DNA of 64,000 nucleotides, taken from the NCBI RefSeq assembly GCF_011397115.1, contig NZ_AP022822.1, forward strand, positions 1,431,501 through 1,495,500. Reading direction: 5' to 3'. Origin of the DNA: Enterococcus saigonensis (GTDB lineage Bacteria > Bacillota > Bacilli > Lactobacillales > Enterococcaceae). A program made the position numbers and the translations under genes. Shown piece by piece: positions 19,138 through 28,514 of the stretch (the stretch's first letter is position 1; each line of letters begins with the position of its first letter). Below the pieces are notes generated by a model, which worked only from the letters and a program-made list of their open reading frames with translations, did no database searches and was not told where the DNA came from.

Positions 19138-20169
19138 TTATTCACCTCCATAATAATAAAGAGGCTTTGGTGCTTGAGCATTTCCTAGTGATTCAAACAA
19201 ATGCAACACTGTACTACTCTCGCTTGGCGCAAGTCCTTGCAATTTTGCTGCTTTACTACCTAACCAAGATGAATAAAAACCTGTATCGCCAACTGCATAC
19301 TCGATTACTTGGGCGTTAATTAATTTTTGCTCTTTTTTTAAAGCTTTTAAAGCATCTTCTGGAAAACCAATTTCGTCAACTAAACCAATTGCTTTTGCTT
19401 GTGCACCATCGTAAATCCTACCGTCAGCAACTTTCCGAACCGCTTCTTCTGACATGCCACGTCCTTTGGCAACTACTTTGACAAAACGGTTATAAGCATT
19501 ATTAACGTATGTTTGCAATACTTCTTTATCTTTTTCTGTTGGCTTCCGAGTGGTAGATCCCATGTCTTTTAAAGCACCACTTTTATAAGTTTCATCAGTA
19601 ATCCCTAGTTTCTCCATCAATCCGCTATAATTTACTCCCGACATGATTACACCGATTGAACCGGTGACTGTTTCATCAGTAGCAAAAATTTTATTTGCAG
19701 CAGCCGAAATGTAATAGCCACCGCTTGCTGCCATATTTTTCATACTTACATAGACAGGGATATTTAATTTTTTAATTTTAGCAAATTCTTTGGCAATCTC
19801 AGCACTTTCATAAACTCCACCACCAGGTGAATTTACTTCTAATAAAATTCCTTTAATTGTTTTATCTGTTTGAATCTCTTTTAACTGCTCTAAAAAATCT
19901 TGGTGACTATACGTTGCCGTTGAGAAAATACCACCAGTACCGGTATCTGCAATTGTTCCATCAACCGTCAATTTGACGATTTGTTTTGACGCATCTCCTT
20001 CTTCTATTACCTTTTTTTCTAATTGGTTAGAGCCATATAATAACGCATTTATTCCAGCTAATGTTTTTTGAGTATCTTCTTCATTATGCGTGGCAACGCG
20101 AGAAGATATGGCTGAAAAAATAAACAATCCTACGGCAATAACAACTGCAATCCATCTTCTTTTATTCAT
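19138..20169 (-). CDS. sppA: Signal peptide peptidase SppA (S49 serine protease)
   Basis: Membrane-anchored protease that clears signal-peptide remnants and, in Bacillus, protects against lantibiotics. 343 residues: one N-terminal membrane helix (about 6-22), then an S49 domain with the catalytic dyad Ser149 (MAASGGYYISAAANK) and Lys201 (KSGALKDMG), spaced 52 residues apart as in B. subtilis SppA. ATP-independent short form (one S49 domain). It lies 24 bases behind the 96-residue gene and three bases ahead of the RDD gene, inside a four-gene operon. Confidence 0.93.
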   Translation of the reverse strand: MNKRRWIAVVIAVGLFIFSAISSRVATHNEEDTQKTLAGINALLYGSNQLEKKVIEEGDASKQIVKLTVDGTIADTGTGGIFSTATYSHQDFLEQLKEIQTDKTIKGILLEVNSPGGGVYESAEIAKEFAKIKKLNIPVYVSMKNMAASGGYYISAAANKIFATDETVTGSIGVIMSGVNYSGLMEKLGITDETYKSGALKDMGSTTRKPTEKDKEVLQTYVNNAYNRFVKVVAKGRGMSEEAVRKVADGRIYDGAQAKAIGLVDEIGFPEDALKALKKEQKLINAQVIEYAVGDTGFYSSWLGSKAAKLQGLAPSESSTVLHLFESLGNAQAPKPLYYYGGE

Positions 20170-20193
20170 TTTCTACTCCTTTTAACGCAATAT

Positions 20194-20484
20194 TTAATAC
20201 AAATTTTCAATGACAATAACTGTTTCTTCTTCCCCCGTAGCCTTTACTTTCTCTGCTTTTTCAGTTAAAGCAAAACCACCAAAATATTCTTTACTGACCG
20301 GATCTTGCACCTCAAAATAACGCGCTTTTTTTATTTCAATGCTTTCTGGGGAAATTTCTTGCAGGCTATCCCAGCCTGTATCTAAAAAAATCTTAGTTTC
20401 TTCCGTGATGCCAGCTGTGGTCTCTAACTTTGCAATAGCAGCTTTCAATTGCTTAAATGACATACAACGTACTGTATTTTCCAT
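20194..20484 (-). CDS. Hypothetical protein, 96 residues
   Basis: Not recognised. A small acidic soluble protein starting MENTVRCMSFKQLKAAIAKL, with a helical start and a beta-rich rest (IEIKKARYFEVQDPVSKEYFGGFALT, ETVIVIENLY). The ATG has an AAAGGAGG site. It is the first gene of the sppA operon, 24 bases before sppA, so a role alongside SppA is possible but unproven. Confidence 0.75.
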   Translation of the reverse strand: MENTVRCMSFKQLKAAIAKLETTAGITEETKIFLDTGWDSLQEISPESIEIKKARYFEVQDPVSKEYFGGFALTEKAEKVKATGEEETVIVIENLY

Positions 20485-20661
20485 TTGGTCCTCCTTTTAT
20501 TTCAGCTCGGTAAACTGTTAATCTAATTTCTCAGCTGAATTATGACGAGAAAAAAGTTTTTCTTTTTCATTGTAGCGAAAAGCTTACAAAAAAAACAGCG
20601 CTTAAATAAAAATTTGCAAAATCAGAAAAAAAAAAACGAGACACATATTTGAATATACAAA
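20485..20661. other. AT-rich upstream region of the sppA operon
   Basis: Very A/T-rich DNA with long A and T runs. It probably holds the minus-strand promoter of the 96-residue gene and sppA (a TACAAT lies near 20571), but no good -35 box is visible. It contains no gene, and no glmS ribozyme core was found here or between this point and glmS. Confidence 0.5.
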
Positions 20662-20693
20662 ATTGGTTTACCGCCAAAAAAGACTATACCAAT
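20662..20693. promoter_or_regulatory. Upstream pair of NagR/DasR-type (dre-like) operators at glmS
   Basis: Two boxes face each other: ATTGGTTTACCGCCAA (20662-20677) and GACTATACCAAT (20682-20693; complement ATTGGTATAGTC). They resemble the GntR-family dre consensus around ATTGGTNTAGACCAAT. The pair ends about 20 bases before the glmS -35 box. Confidence 0.6.
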
Positions 20694-20713
20694 TATAAAT
20701 AAGAAAATTATCA

Positions 20714-20742
20714 TTGACAAAAACCACGATAAATAATATCAT
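20714..20742 (+). promoter_or_regulatory. Sigma-A promoter of glmS
   Basis: Consensus TTGACA (20714-20719), 17-base spacer, TATCAT (20737-20742). The predicted start is near 20749, which leaves a leader of about 130 bases before the ATG. Operator-like boxes lie on both sides. Confidence 0.85.
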
Positions 20743-20752
20743 TTTGGATGTC

Positions 20753-20790
20753 TTGGTAATTAGACCAATAAAAAATAAATCTATACCAAT
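20753..20790. promoter_or_regulatory. Downstream pair of NagR/DasR-type (dre-like) operators at glmS
   Basis: TTGGTAATTAGACCAAT (20753-20769) is an inverted repeat TTGGT/ACCAA, and ATCTATACCAAT (20779-20790; complement ATTGGTATAGAT) is a second box. Both lie at or just after the predicted transcription start, so a bound repressor would block initiation or elongation. Confidence 0.65.
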
Positions 20791-20877
20791 TAATGTTTAT
20801 CTTTTACCTGAATGTGACATCAAACGAATAAACAGATAAAAAGAAAACAAGTCTAAAATAAGAAAGAGGTTTTATAC

Positions 20878-22683
20878 ATGTGTGGAATCGTCGGTGTCGT
20901 TGGAAAAAACGACGCAACAAAAATTATCTTAAACGGCTTAAAACGTTTAGAATATAGAGGATATGATTCAGCTGGTATCTATGTTGCCGGGAGTAGCAAT
21001 CATCTAGTAAAATCTATCGGTCCAATCAAAAATTTAGAAGAAAAGTTAACCCCTAGTATTAATGGCACTATGGGAATTGGACATACACGTTGGGCAACGC
21101 ATGGCAAACCAACAGAATCAAATGCTCACCCACACACTAGTGAAAACGGTGAATTAATTTTGGTTCATAATGGTGTCATTGAAAACTACGATGCTTTACG
21201 CCAAAGCTATTTATCAGAAGATATATTCTATGGGCAAACTGACACTGAAATTGCAGTTCACCTAGTTGCGCTTTTTAAAAAACAAGGATTACAAACAAAA
21301 GCAGCCTTTAAAAAGGCACTAAGCTTAATAGAAGGTTCTTATGCCTTTGCTCTTGTAGATACAAACGACAGCGAAACAATTTATGTTGCAAAAAATAAAA
21401 GTCCTCTTTTGATTGGTTTAGGAGAGAACTTCAATGTATTATGTAGTGATGCTTTAGCAATGCTAGACCAAACGAGCCACTTCGTTGAATTAATGGACGG
21501 TGAAATGGTGACTTTAACTGCAACAGATGCTATCATTGAAAATCCTGCTGGTGAAGTTATCAAACGAGACTATTACGTTGCAGAACTTGATGCTAGCGAT
21601 ATTGAAAAAGGCACCTACCCTTATTACATGCTAAAAGAAATTGATGAACAGCCAGTTGTAATGCGTAAAATCGTACAAAAATATCAAACGATTGACGGTG
21701 AAATTGCCATTGACCAAGATTTATTAACAACCTTAAAAAGCAGTGATCGCGTTTATATTGTCGCTTGCGGGACAAGTAGTCATGCTGGGTGGGCATCTAA
21801 GAAATTTTTTGAAACTCTAACACACTTGCCAGTAGAAATTCATTTATCAAGTGAATTTGGCTACAATATGCCACTTTTATCCAAAAAACCATTTTTCATT
21901 TATTTAAGCCAGAGTGGTGAAACCGCCGACAGTCGTCAAGTTTTAGTCAAAACAAACGAATTAGGCCACCCTTCTTTAACTATTACAAATGTAGCTGGTT
22001 CTACCTTATCCCGCGAAGCAACTTATACTTTGCTATTACATGCTGGTCCAGAAATTGCCGTTGCTTCTACCAAAGCGTATACAGCACAAATCGCAGTCAT
22101 GGCTGTCTTAGCAAAAGCTTTAGGTACGGAAAAAGGAATTGCAAATGCAGTTGAATTTGATCTATTTCACGAGCTTGGTTTAATTGCAACCGCAATGGAA
22201 ACCATGATTAATGAAAAAGAACACTTGGAAGAATTAACGGCGAACTATTTAAGTGCTACTCGCAACGCTTTTTACATCGGCCGAGGTAATGATTACTATG
22301 TCTCCATGGAAGCCGCATTAAAATTAAAAGAAATCTCTTATATTCAAGCTGAAGGTTTCGCTGCCGGTGAATTGAAACACGGAACGATTGCACTGATTGA
22401 AGAAGGGACCCCAGTGATTGGAATCATTACAGATGCTGTTACCGGACAACATACAAGAGGGAATTTACAAGAAGTCAAAAGCCGCGGAGCCAATACACTT
22501 GTTATTTCAAGTGAAGGATTGGCTAAACCAGATGATCAAATTTTATTACCAACTGTTCATCCCTTATTAACAAGTTTACTAGCAGTAGTGCCAACCCAGT
22601 TAATAGCTTATTTTGCTACTTTACAAAGAGGATACGATGTTGATAAACCGCGAAACCTCGCTAAATCTGTCACCGTCGAATAA
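20878..22683 (+). CDS. glmS: Glutamine--fructose-6-phosphate aminotransferase (isomerizing)
   Basis: Makes glucosamine-6-phosphate from fructose-6-phosphate and glutamine, the first step to UDP-GlcNAc and peptidoglycan. 601 residues: N-terminal Ntn glutaminase with the nucleophile Cys right after the initiator Met (MCGIVGVVG), then two SIS sugar-isomerase domains ([26 protein letters not shown]) and the C-terminal tail [13 protein letters not shown] that carries the catalytic lysine loop. It is preceded by GntR-type operators rather than a glmS ribozyme, so control is probably transcriptional and amino-sugar responsive. A strong terminator follows. Codes for the enzyme upstream of GlmM, also in this window. 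Confidence 0.97.
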   Translation: MCGIVGVVGKNDATKIILNGLKRLEYRGYDSAGIYVAGSSNHLVKSIGPIKNLEEKLTPSINGTMGIGHTRWATHGKPTESNAHPHTSENGELILVHNGVIENYDALRQSYLSEDIFYGQTDTEIAVHLVALFKKQGLQTKAAFKKALSLIEGSYAFALVDTNDSETIYVAKNKSPLLIGLGENFNVLCSDALAMLDQTSHFVELMDGEMVTLTATDAIIENPAGEVIKRDYYVAELDASDIEKGTYPYYMLKEIDEQPVVMRKIVQKYQTIDGEIAIDQDLLTTLKSSDRVYIVACGTSSHAGWASKKFFETLTHLPVEIHLSSEFGYNMPLLSKKPFFIYLSQSGETADSRQVLVKTNELGHPSLTITNVAGSTLSREATYTLLLHAGPEIAVASTKAYTAQIAVMAVLAKALGTEKGIANAVEFDLFHELGLIATAMETMINEKEHLEELTANYLSATRNAFYIGRGNDYYVSMEAALKLKEISYIQAEGFAAGELKHGTIALIEEGTPVIGIITDAVTGQHTRGNLQEVKSRGANTLVISSEGLAKPDDQILLPTVHPLLTSLLAVVPTQLIAYFATLQRGYDVDKPRNLAKSVTVE

Positions 22684-22700
22684 AATCAAACTATCGATTG

Positions 22701-22735
22701 AAGAGTCTGTAACAAATTTGTTACAGACTCTTTTT
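22701..22735 (+). terminator. Terminator of glmS
   Basis: A perfect palindrome with a 16-base half (AAGAGTCTGTAACAAA) from 22701 to 22732, followed by T. Confidence 0.9.
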
Positions 22736-22870
22736 AACATTACGGTTTTCTTACGAGTTTTTGTCCTTGTTTCTAAGTAGTTGGCGAGTCTTCGTTTTAT
22801 CTGGTTAAAATTTTAAAATTCGCTTTTTTTCCATTTTCAAGTTATCTTTAAACTAATCTGGAGGTGTTCT

Positions 22871-24067
22871 ATGAAATTTTTATTACAAGATGTTCGAATG
22901 GAAACCAGCTTTTTGACAGAAAACAATTTTACTTATGGCACTGCTACTAAAAACGTTACGATCGCTGTTGAAAATGGGATTATTACAGACATTTTTGAAA
23001 AAAATCACGCAATCAATAGCTCGGGTTATACTATTGTCAATGGCCAAAATGCTCTAATTTTACCTCAATTGCGGGAAATGCATATCCATTTTGATAAAAG
23101 CAAATTAGGGCTACCTTGGTCACCCATCGAACCAGCAAAAAATCGTGTAGAACGTTTTACAAAAGAATTTTCGTATTTAGAAAAAGCGCCGTTAGATTTT
23201 TCCAACCGAATGAAAAATTTAATTAACTTGGAACTCGACTCTGGTGTTACTCATTTTCGTTCCCATATTGATATTCATCCTCTCGTTGGGCAACGATATT
23301 TAGAAGCTGCACAAGAAGTTTTAATAAATTACCAGGACAAACTTGACTATGAACTGGTTGCATTTCCGCAACATGGACTTATTCTTTCAAACGCTTATGG
23401 CGAAATGAAAAATGCCTTACAAAACGGCGCTAACCTCGTTGGGGGAGTCGATCCGATTAGTATTGATAACAATCTAGAGCAGTCATTAAATCAAACTTTT
23501 AATTTAGCAACAGAATTTGATGTTCCGATTGACTATCACCTTCACGAACGAGGTGACGCTGCTAGAAAAGCTTTTAATAAAATTGTAACTCTAACCGAGG
23601 AAACAAAATGGCAAGACAAGGTAACTATTAGCCACGCTTATGGTTTGCGTGATTTAGATTCTATGGAGCGTGCTGAATTACTTTCGCGTCTGGCAGATAA
23701 TCAAATCACGATTATCTCTAGCATTCCACTTAACTTTGTTATCCCACCATTGACTGAATTAAAAAAAGCCGGTGTTAAAACACTTATCGGCTGTGATAAC
23801 ATTTATGATTGTTGGTCACCATTTGGTAATGGTGATGTAATTGATAAGCTGAATCGCTATGCAGAAATTTTTGACTTAACTTCACAAAAAGATCTAACTG
23901 AAAGTCTAGAATTAGTGACAGGTAAAAAAATAATCACGCCCAGTGGTTGGTTAAAAATTGGCATGCCTGCCAGCTTCACTTTGGTTAACGCCAGTTCTAC
24001 TGCCGAATTTGTAGCACGTAAAGTGCCGGTTGCTGCTAGCTATTTTAAGGGAAATAAAGTGAAATGA
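22871..24067 (+). CDS. CodA-like metal-dependent amidohydrolase (cytosine-deaminase family)
   Basis: 398-residue TIM-barrel hydrolase of the amidohydrolase superfamily, cytosine deaminase branch. Metal and catalytic positions visible: His71 and His73 (MHIHFDKS), His225-Glu226 (YHLHERGD), His255 (ISHAYGL) and Asp309 (IGCDN). The short N- and C-terminal beta segment (MKFLLQDVR..., FTLVNASS) is the composite domain usual for this family. The HERGD motif differs from the HIDE motif of E. coli CodA, so the substrate may not be cytosine. It has a GGAGGTG site and sits alone between glmS and convergent glmM. Function inferred from family only. Confidence 0.8.
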   Translation: MKFLLQDVRMETSFLTENNFTYGTATKNVTIAVENGIITDIFEKNHAINSSGYTIVNGQNALILPQLREMHIHFDKSKLGLPWSPIEPAKNRVERFTKEFSYLEKAPLDFSNRMKNLINLELDSGVTHFRSHIDIHPLVGQRYLEAAQEVLINYQDKLDYELVAFPQHGLILSNAYGEMKNALQNGANLVGGVDPISIDNNLEQSLNQTFNLATEFDVPIDYHLHERGDAARKAFNKIVTLTEETKWQDKVTISHAYGLRDLDSMERAELLSRLADNQITIISSIPLNFVIPPLTELKKAGVKTLIGCDNIYDCWSPFGNGDVIDKLNRYAEIFDLTSQKDLTESLELVTGKKIITPSGWLKIGMPASFTLVNASSTAEFVARKVPVAASYFKGNKVK

Positions 24068-24182
24068 TACTTGTTGTATCCAAAATTACTCCGCCTTTAT
24101 AAAACGGCACTTCTTTGATTCATAATAACCAGAGGAATTGAAATACAACATATTTTTTTGATAGTAACAGATATTAAAATTT

Positions 24183-24229
24183 AAAAAAAGATGAACGTCA
24201 AAATCACGGTACGCAACTTGACGTTCATC
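24183..24229 (-). terminator. Terminator of the cdaA-cdaR-glmM operon
   Basis: A 12-base stem GATGAACGTCAA (24190-24201) pairs with 24218-24229 around a 16-base loop; on the minus strand seven T follow. Confidence 0.85.
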
Positions 24230-24237
24230 CTTATTTA

Positions 24238-25590
24238 TTATGCACCAATTTCAGCTTGAACAACAGCTGCAATCTTATCAACATAGTAATTAACTAATTC
24301 ATCAGTTGGTGCTTCGGCCATCACTCGCAATAATGGTTCTGTACCTGAAGGTCGGACTAAAATGCGTCCTTCACCATTCATTTCTTTTTCAGCTTCTTCA
24401 ATAACTGCTTTAATCGCCGGAACTTCCATTGCTCCATTTTTGTTTGTAACGCGAATATTAACTAATTTTTGTGGATAAATCGTTACCTCCGCTGCTAATT
24501 CAGATAATTTTTTACCTGTTTCTTTGACAATACTTAATAATTGGATTCCAGAAAGCATACCATCACCTGTTGTATTGAAGTCCAAGAAAACCATATGGCC
24601 AGATTGCTCGCCACCAAAGTTATAATCATTTTTACGCATTTCTTCAACAACGTAGCGGTCCCCAACTTGTGTAATGACATCTTTTAGTCCAATTGCCTCT
24701 ACTGCTTTATGAAAACCTAGATTACTCATTACCGTTGTCACAATTGTATCTTGTTTCAACCGTTTTTTAGCTGCTAAATATTTCGCACAAATGTACATAA
24801 TTTTATCGCCATCAACAATATTTCCTAACTCGTCTACCGCGATGACACGATCGCCATCTCCATCAAAGGCAAGGCCAACGTCCGCACCTTTTTCAACAAC
24901 AAAGGCCGCCAATTTTTCTGGATGCGTTGAACCGACACCGTCGTTAATATTCAAGCCGTTTGGTGATGTACCCATTGTATAAAAATCTGTTTCTAGATCA
25001 GCAAATAAACGATTCACACTTGTAGCTGTAGCTCCATTTGCAGCATCAATACAAACAGTTAGACCTGATAAATCTCCTGAAATAGTTTGCTCTAAAAATT
25101 GTGAGTATTTTAAAAGACCTTCTGGAAATTCTTCAACAGTTCCCAAGCCTTCTGCTGAAGGACGTGGTAATGTGTCTTGTGGGGCATCTAATAAAGCTTC
25201 AATCTCAGCCTCTTGATCATCGACCAACTTGAAACCATCACTCCCAAAAAATTTAATTCCATTATCTTCTGCAGGATTATGTGATGCTGAAATCATGACT
25301 CCTGCACTTGCTTTTTGAACACGAGTTAAATATGCAACACCTGGTGTAGAAATCACGCCAAGCGTAAAAACTTCGATTCCCACAGACAATAAGCCTGCAA
25401 CAAGCGCGTTTTCTAATAATTGACCAGACATACGTGTATCACGGCCTACTAAAACCTTGGGGCGATGTTCGCTATCTTCATGTTGACTTAAAACATATCC
25501 GCCACAACGACCTAATTTAAATGCTAACTCTGGTGTCAATTCAACGTTTGCTACGCCCCGTACACCATCAGTACCAAAATATTTACCCAT
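24238..25590 (-). CDS. glmM: Phosphoglucosamine mutase
   Basis: Converts glucosamine-6-phosphate to glucosamine-1-phosphate, the step after GlmS. 450 residues of the alpha-D-phosphohexomutase family: N-terminal [12 protein letters not shown], phosphoserine loop [12 protein letters not shown] (active Ser about 103), metal loop DGDGDR, sugar-binding GGEQSGH and phosphate-binding [11 protein letters not shown]. All four domains are present. It is the last gene of the conserved cdaA-cdaR-glmM cluster, 33 bases behind cdaR; in B. subtilis and Lactococcus GlmM binds and inhibits CdaA. Confidence 0.97.
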   Translation of the reverse strand: MGKYFGTDGVRGVANVELTPELAFKLGRCGGYVLSQHEDSEHRPKVLVGRDTRMSGQLLENALVAGLLSVGIEVFTLGVISTPGVAYLTRVQKASAGVMISASHNPAEDNGIKFFGSDGFKLVDDQEAEIEALLDAPQDTLPRPSAEGLGTVEEFPEGLLKYSQFLEQTISGDLSGLTVCIDAANGATATSVNRLFADLETDFYTMGTSPNGLNINDGVGSTHPEKLAAFVVEKGADVGLAFDGDGDRVIAVDELGNIVDGDKIMYICAKYLAAKKRLKQDTIVTTVMSNLGFHKAVEAIGLKDVITQVGDRYVVEEMRKNDYNFGGEQSGHMVFLDFNTTGDGMLSGIQLLSIVKETGKKLSELAAEVTIYPQKLVNIRVTNKNGAMEVPAIKAVIEEAEKEMNGEGRILVRPSGTEPLLRVMAEAPTDELVNYYVDKIAAVVQAEIGA

Positions 25591-25623
25591 TTTTCTTACC
25601 TCACAAAATTGTTTTAGTTAATT

Positions 25624-26712
25624 TTATTCGTTTGCCGTTGAGTCAACAGCTGATTCGCTCGTTTCACGTGTCTCCGCCGTTGTTGACGACGGTGTTGTTT
25701 CCACAACGTTAGAAGTACTTGAAGATTGTCTACCAGAAGTAGTTTCAGTTTCCGTGTGCGTTGTGTTACGAATTGGAGTGATTTCCACTTTGACAGTTTT
25801 TGGCGCTGCAACAACGCCGTCTTCAGTTGGAACCACGACTTCCCTCGTTGTTTTTTCTGTAATATTCGTAATATCTACTGGTAATGCAATACTTTCAATT
25901 GCCTCTAGTTTTGATTGTGGTCCTCTTAATATTGTCGAAAGACTCTCTAACTTGAAATCGTAATGCGAAATACCATTTGGCAGTGTGCCTACTTGGGAAG
26001 CATATAGACTGACAATTTTTTCTGGCGCTTTTACTTTTACAACTACTTGAGCTTCTTGTGGATCTGAAATAATACTTAAGCGATTACCTTCTTTATCCAA
26101 AGCTTCAATGGTTGCATTTTCTTTGAAATCAGCACTAGCTGTTTTAGAAGGATCGACAGTTGCAACAACACGATCAATTTGCGCTAGAGTCTTTTCACCG
26201 GTTGTAATTTGAGCTTCTTCTGGAGTCACCGTTACGCTGTCCACAGAGAATCCTTCTCCTAAATTAGACGAGGAAACAACAGGGTGGATTTTAAAAGATT
26301 GTGTTACTTTTTTTTCAATTGTTACTGTAACTTTAGCAGGATTAATAGTATATCCCACTGCACTACTGCCGTTTTGGATACGTAATTTTACTTCATGAGT
26401 CCCCTCACCCAAACCCGTTAAATCACAAACTACACGAAAGCCACGTGTATCAGGATTAGCTTCGGCGTTTAATTGAATACGATTAGCGCTACTTAGTTTC
26501 ACCGAAACATACGGATCAAAACCTAAGATGTAATATTTTTCTGAGTCATAAACAGGATGAATTTGTACTTTATTAACTGTTTCTTCAAAATTTTCCGGAT
26601 TGGTGTTCAAAGTAGTTTGAACATTACGTCCATTGGCATTAAAAAACAAAATCAAGCTAAAAACCAACGCGATGAAGCCATACAAAAGATTGCTTTTACG
26701 ACTTGAGTTCAT
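25624..26712 (-). CDS. cdaR: CdaA regulatory protein CdaR (YbbR repeats)
   Basis: 362-residue membrane-anchored protein with an N-terminal helix (about 9-27) and several extracytoplasmic YbbR repeats, then a Ser/Thr-rich tail (about 305-362, TETETTSGRQSSSTSNVV...) that may span or touch the wall. It is known to modulate the diadenylate cyclase CdaA. The start overlaps the cdaA stop by 4 bases, which implies coupled translation. Confidence 0.93.
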   Translation of the reverse strand: MNSSRKSNLLYGFIALVFSLILFFNANGRNVQTTLNTNPENFEETVNKVQIHPVYDSEKYYILGFDPYVSVKLSSANRIQLNAEANPDTRGFRVVCDLTGLGEGTHEVKLRIQNGSSAVGYTINPAKVTVTIEKKVTQSFKIHPVVSSSNLGEGFSVDSVTVTPEEAQITTGEKTLAQIDRVVATVDPSKTASADFKENATIEALDKEGNRLSIISDPQEAQVVVKVKAPEKIVSLYASQVGTLPNGISHYDFKLESLSTILRGPQSKLEAIESIALPVDITNITEKTTREVVVPTEDGVVAAPKTVKVEITPIRNTTHTETETTSGRQSSSTSNVVETTPSSTTAETRETSESAVDSTANE

Positions 26713-27593
26713 TTCTTACCTCCTTTAGCGATACTTTCGATAAAGGATTGCAACTGATTTTTCTTTGTCTCTGTTTTTTCTTCTGGAATTAATTCTCTGT
26801 GTAAAATTTTCAAATATTCTTCTTGGGATAATTCTGATAACAGTTGATTGTTTAAGGTAATACTAACACCACCTGTTTCCTCTGAAACAACAACTGTAAT
26901 CGCATCGCTCACTTCGCTAATTCCCACGGCAGCTCTGTGTCGCGTACCAAATTCTTTTGGAATTAACATGCTTTCTGATAATGGTAAATAAGCACATGAA
27001 ACCGCAATTTTATCATTCCGAATAATTACCGCCCCATCATGTAGCGGGGTATTGGGAATAAAGATGTTAATTAAAAGTTCACCGGTAATATCTGCTTCTA
27101 GCGGGATCCCTGTTTCAATATATTCTTCTAAACCAGTATTTCTTTCAATCGTAATTAATGCACCGATTTTACGTTTTGACATATATTGAATTGCTTTATC
27201 TAGCGATGTAATCAACTGTTCACCTTCTTTTTGTTCTTGCTTTGTAGTTTTGAAGAATGTACTGCGTCCAAGATGTTCCAAGCCACGTCTTATTTCTGGC
27301 TGAAAAATGACAATGGCTGCAATTACCCCATAAGTAATAACTTGATCCATTAACCAGGATAAAGTGTGTAGACCAATTAACTCAGCTCCAAAACGAATTG
27401 CAATAAAAATTGCCACCCCTTTAAATAGCTGAATTGCTTTAGTTCCCCGGACAAGTTGAATCAACTTATAAACAATATACCAGACAACCAGAATATCCAA
27501 GATATTAACAAAAAAGTTCCAAGAAAAAATATCGACATTAAGCATTTGTTTCCAATAATCGATATTAAATAATTCTTGAATGCTAAATGACAT
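26709..27593 (-). CDS. cdaA: Diadenylate cyclase CdaA (c-di-AMP synthase)
   Basis: Makes c-di-AMP from two ATP; the messenger controls potassium and osmolyte balance and wall integrity. 294 residues: three N-terminal membrane helices (about 28-48, 57-75, 83-99) and a DAC domain with DGA (186-188, LHDGAVII) and RHR (218-220, GTRHRAAVG). First gene of the operon with cdaR and glmM. On the minus strand an extended -10 TGCTATACT lies just upstream (near 27629). Confidence 0.96.
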   Translation of the reverse strand: MSFSIQELFNIDYWKQMLNVDIFSWNFFVNILDILVVWYIVYKLIQLVRGTKAIQLFKGVAIFIAIRFGAELIGLHTLSWLMDQVITYGVIAAIVIFQPEIRRGLEHLGRSTFFKTTKQEQKEGEQLITSLDKAIQYMSKRKIGALITIERNTGLEEYIETGIPLEADITGELLINIFIPNTPLHDGAVIIRNDKIAVSCAYLPLSESMLIPKEFGTRHRAAVGISEVSDAITVVVSEETGGVSITLNNQLLSELSQEEYLKILHRELIPEEKTETKKNQLQSFIESIAKGGKK

Positions 27594-27796
27594 AGGCAGA
27601 CTCCCTTTACAATTGACTTACTTCAATAGTATAGCACAGCTTTCTTATCCTCTCACCTGCAAAACAATGGAAGTTACATTTTTTTCATAACCTCGTTTTA
27701 TTTTAAATCCAGATTGGTCTACTTAAACACAATATTTCCCATTTTATTTACTTTTCGTTACACTAAATAAAAGGAAATATGAAAGGATGAGATAAC

Positions 27797-28315
27797 TTGG
27801 ATATTAGTATTATTAATGCAAATGAAACAAACACCGATGTTGGGATTATGATTGGCAATAAAAATGCAAAAAAAACAATAATCGAATTCATCAATTTGCG
27901 CTGTCCTTATTGCCGCCAGTGGTTTTTAGACCATGAAGATTTATTAAAACAAGAAGTGGCAAATGGTAATGTAAAACGCGTCATCAAACTTTATGATAAA
28001 GAAAAAGAAAGCTTGCAACGAGGCAATGTAATGCACCAATATATCACTAAAGGAGATGAGAAAAAAGCTTTAGCAGATATCAAAAAAATCTTTTTATCTC
28101 AAGATTCATGGGGGAATTTGTCATTAGATGCGGTAGCTGAGTTTGCTGAAAACAATTTAAAATTGGTTAATTATGCCGATGAACTAACTCAAAAAGCAAT
28201 CCGCGATGAAGCAAAAAGAGCTAATATACAATTTGTCCCAACGATGATTATTGATAACCACATTTTTGATGAAAGTATCAGCGAAACCACATTATTGAAT
28301 TACCTTCATTATTAA
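27797..28315 (+). CDS. Thioredoxin-fold DsbA-family protein, cytoplasmic
   Basis: 172 residues with a CPYC redox motif (FINLRCPYCRQWF) and the cis-proline loop FVPTMII, so a DsbA/FrnE-like thioredoxin fold with a helical insert. There is no signal peptide, so it is a cytoplasmic oxidoreductase or redox-responsive adaptor. The start is TTG at 27797, chosen because a GAAAGGATGAG site precedes it. It is divergent from cdaA and ends in a large terminator. The partner and substrate cannot be read from the sequence; a role in stress-regulator turnover (YjbH-like) is only one possibility. Confidence 0.8.
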   Translation: MDISIINANETNTDVGIMIGNKNAKKTIIEFINLRCPYCRQWFLDHEDLLKQEVANGNVKRVIKLYDKEKESLQRGNVMHQYITKGDEKKALADIKKIFLSQDSWGNLSLDAVAEFAENNLKLVNYADELTQKAIRDEAKRANIQFVPTMIIDNHIFDESISETTLLNYLHY

Positions 28316-28386
28316 AGAATAAAAACCGAAGTTCATTTGTCTGTCACGTTATTTATTGGTGACAACATTGAGAACTTCGGTTTTTA
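28316..28386 (+). terminator. Terminator of the DsbA-family gene
   Basis: A 13-base outer stem AAAACCGAAGTTC (28321-28333) pairs with 28371-28383. The long loop holds an inner stem TGTCAC/GTGACA (28341-28346 with 28358-28363). A T run follows. Confidence 0.85.
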
Positions 28387-28480
28387 TTGTGAATTATTAA
28401 TTATTCTTGGCAAAAAAGTCCAATGTGTAGCCAAAACACTAAATACAGCTTCCTTTATTCCAGAGCAAAAAATCTACAAC

Positions 28481-28508
28481 AAATGACTTTATTCCATACA
28501 TGTCATTT
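28481..28508 (-). terminator. Weak hairpin after whiA
   Basis: AAATGAC (28481-28487) pairs with GTCATTT (28502-28508). It lies just after the whiA stop but has no strong T run on the minus strand, so termination is uncertain. Confidence 0.35.
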
Positions 28509-28514
28509 TTAAAA

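Noticed and set aside
20485..20877. A glmS ribozyme in the leader of glmS.
   Set aside because: The conserved ribozyme core could not be found. The region is AT-rich with a plain promoter and operator-like boxes.
27601..27640. TTGACT...TATAGC on the + strand as a promoter for the DsbA-family gene.
   Set aside because: It is more than 150 bases from that gene, with poor -10 agreement; the complement carries a better extended -10 for cdaA.
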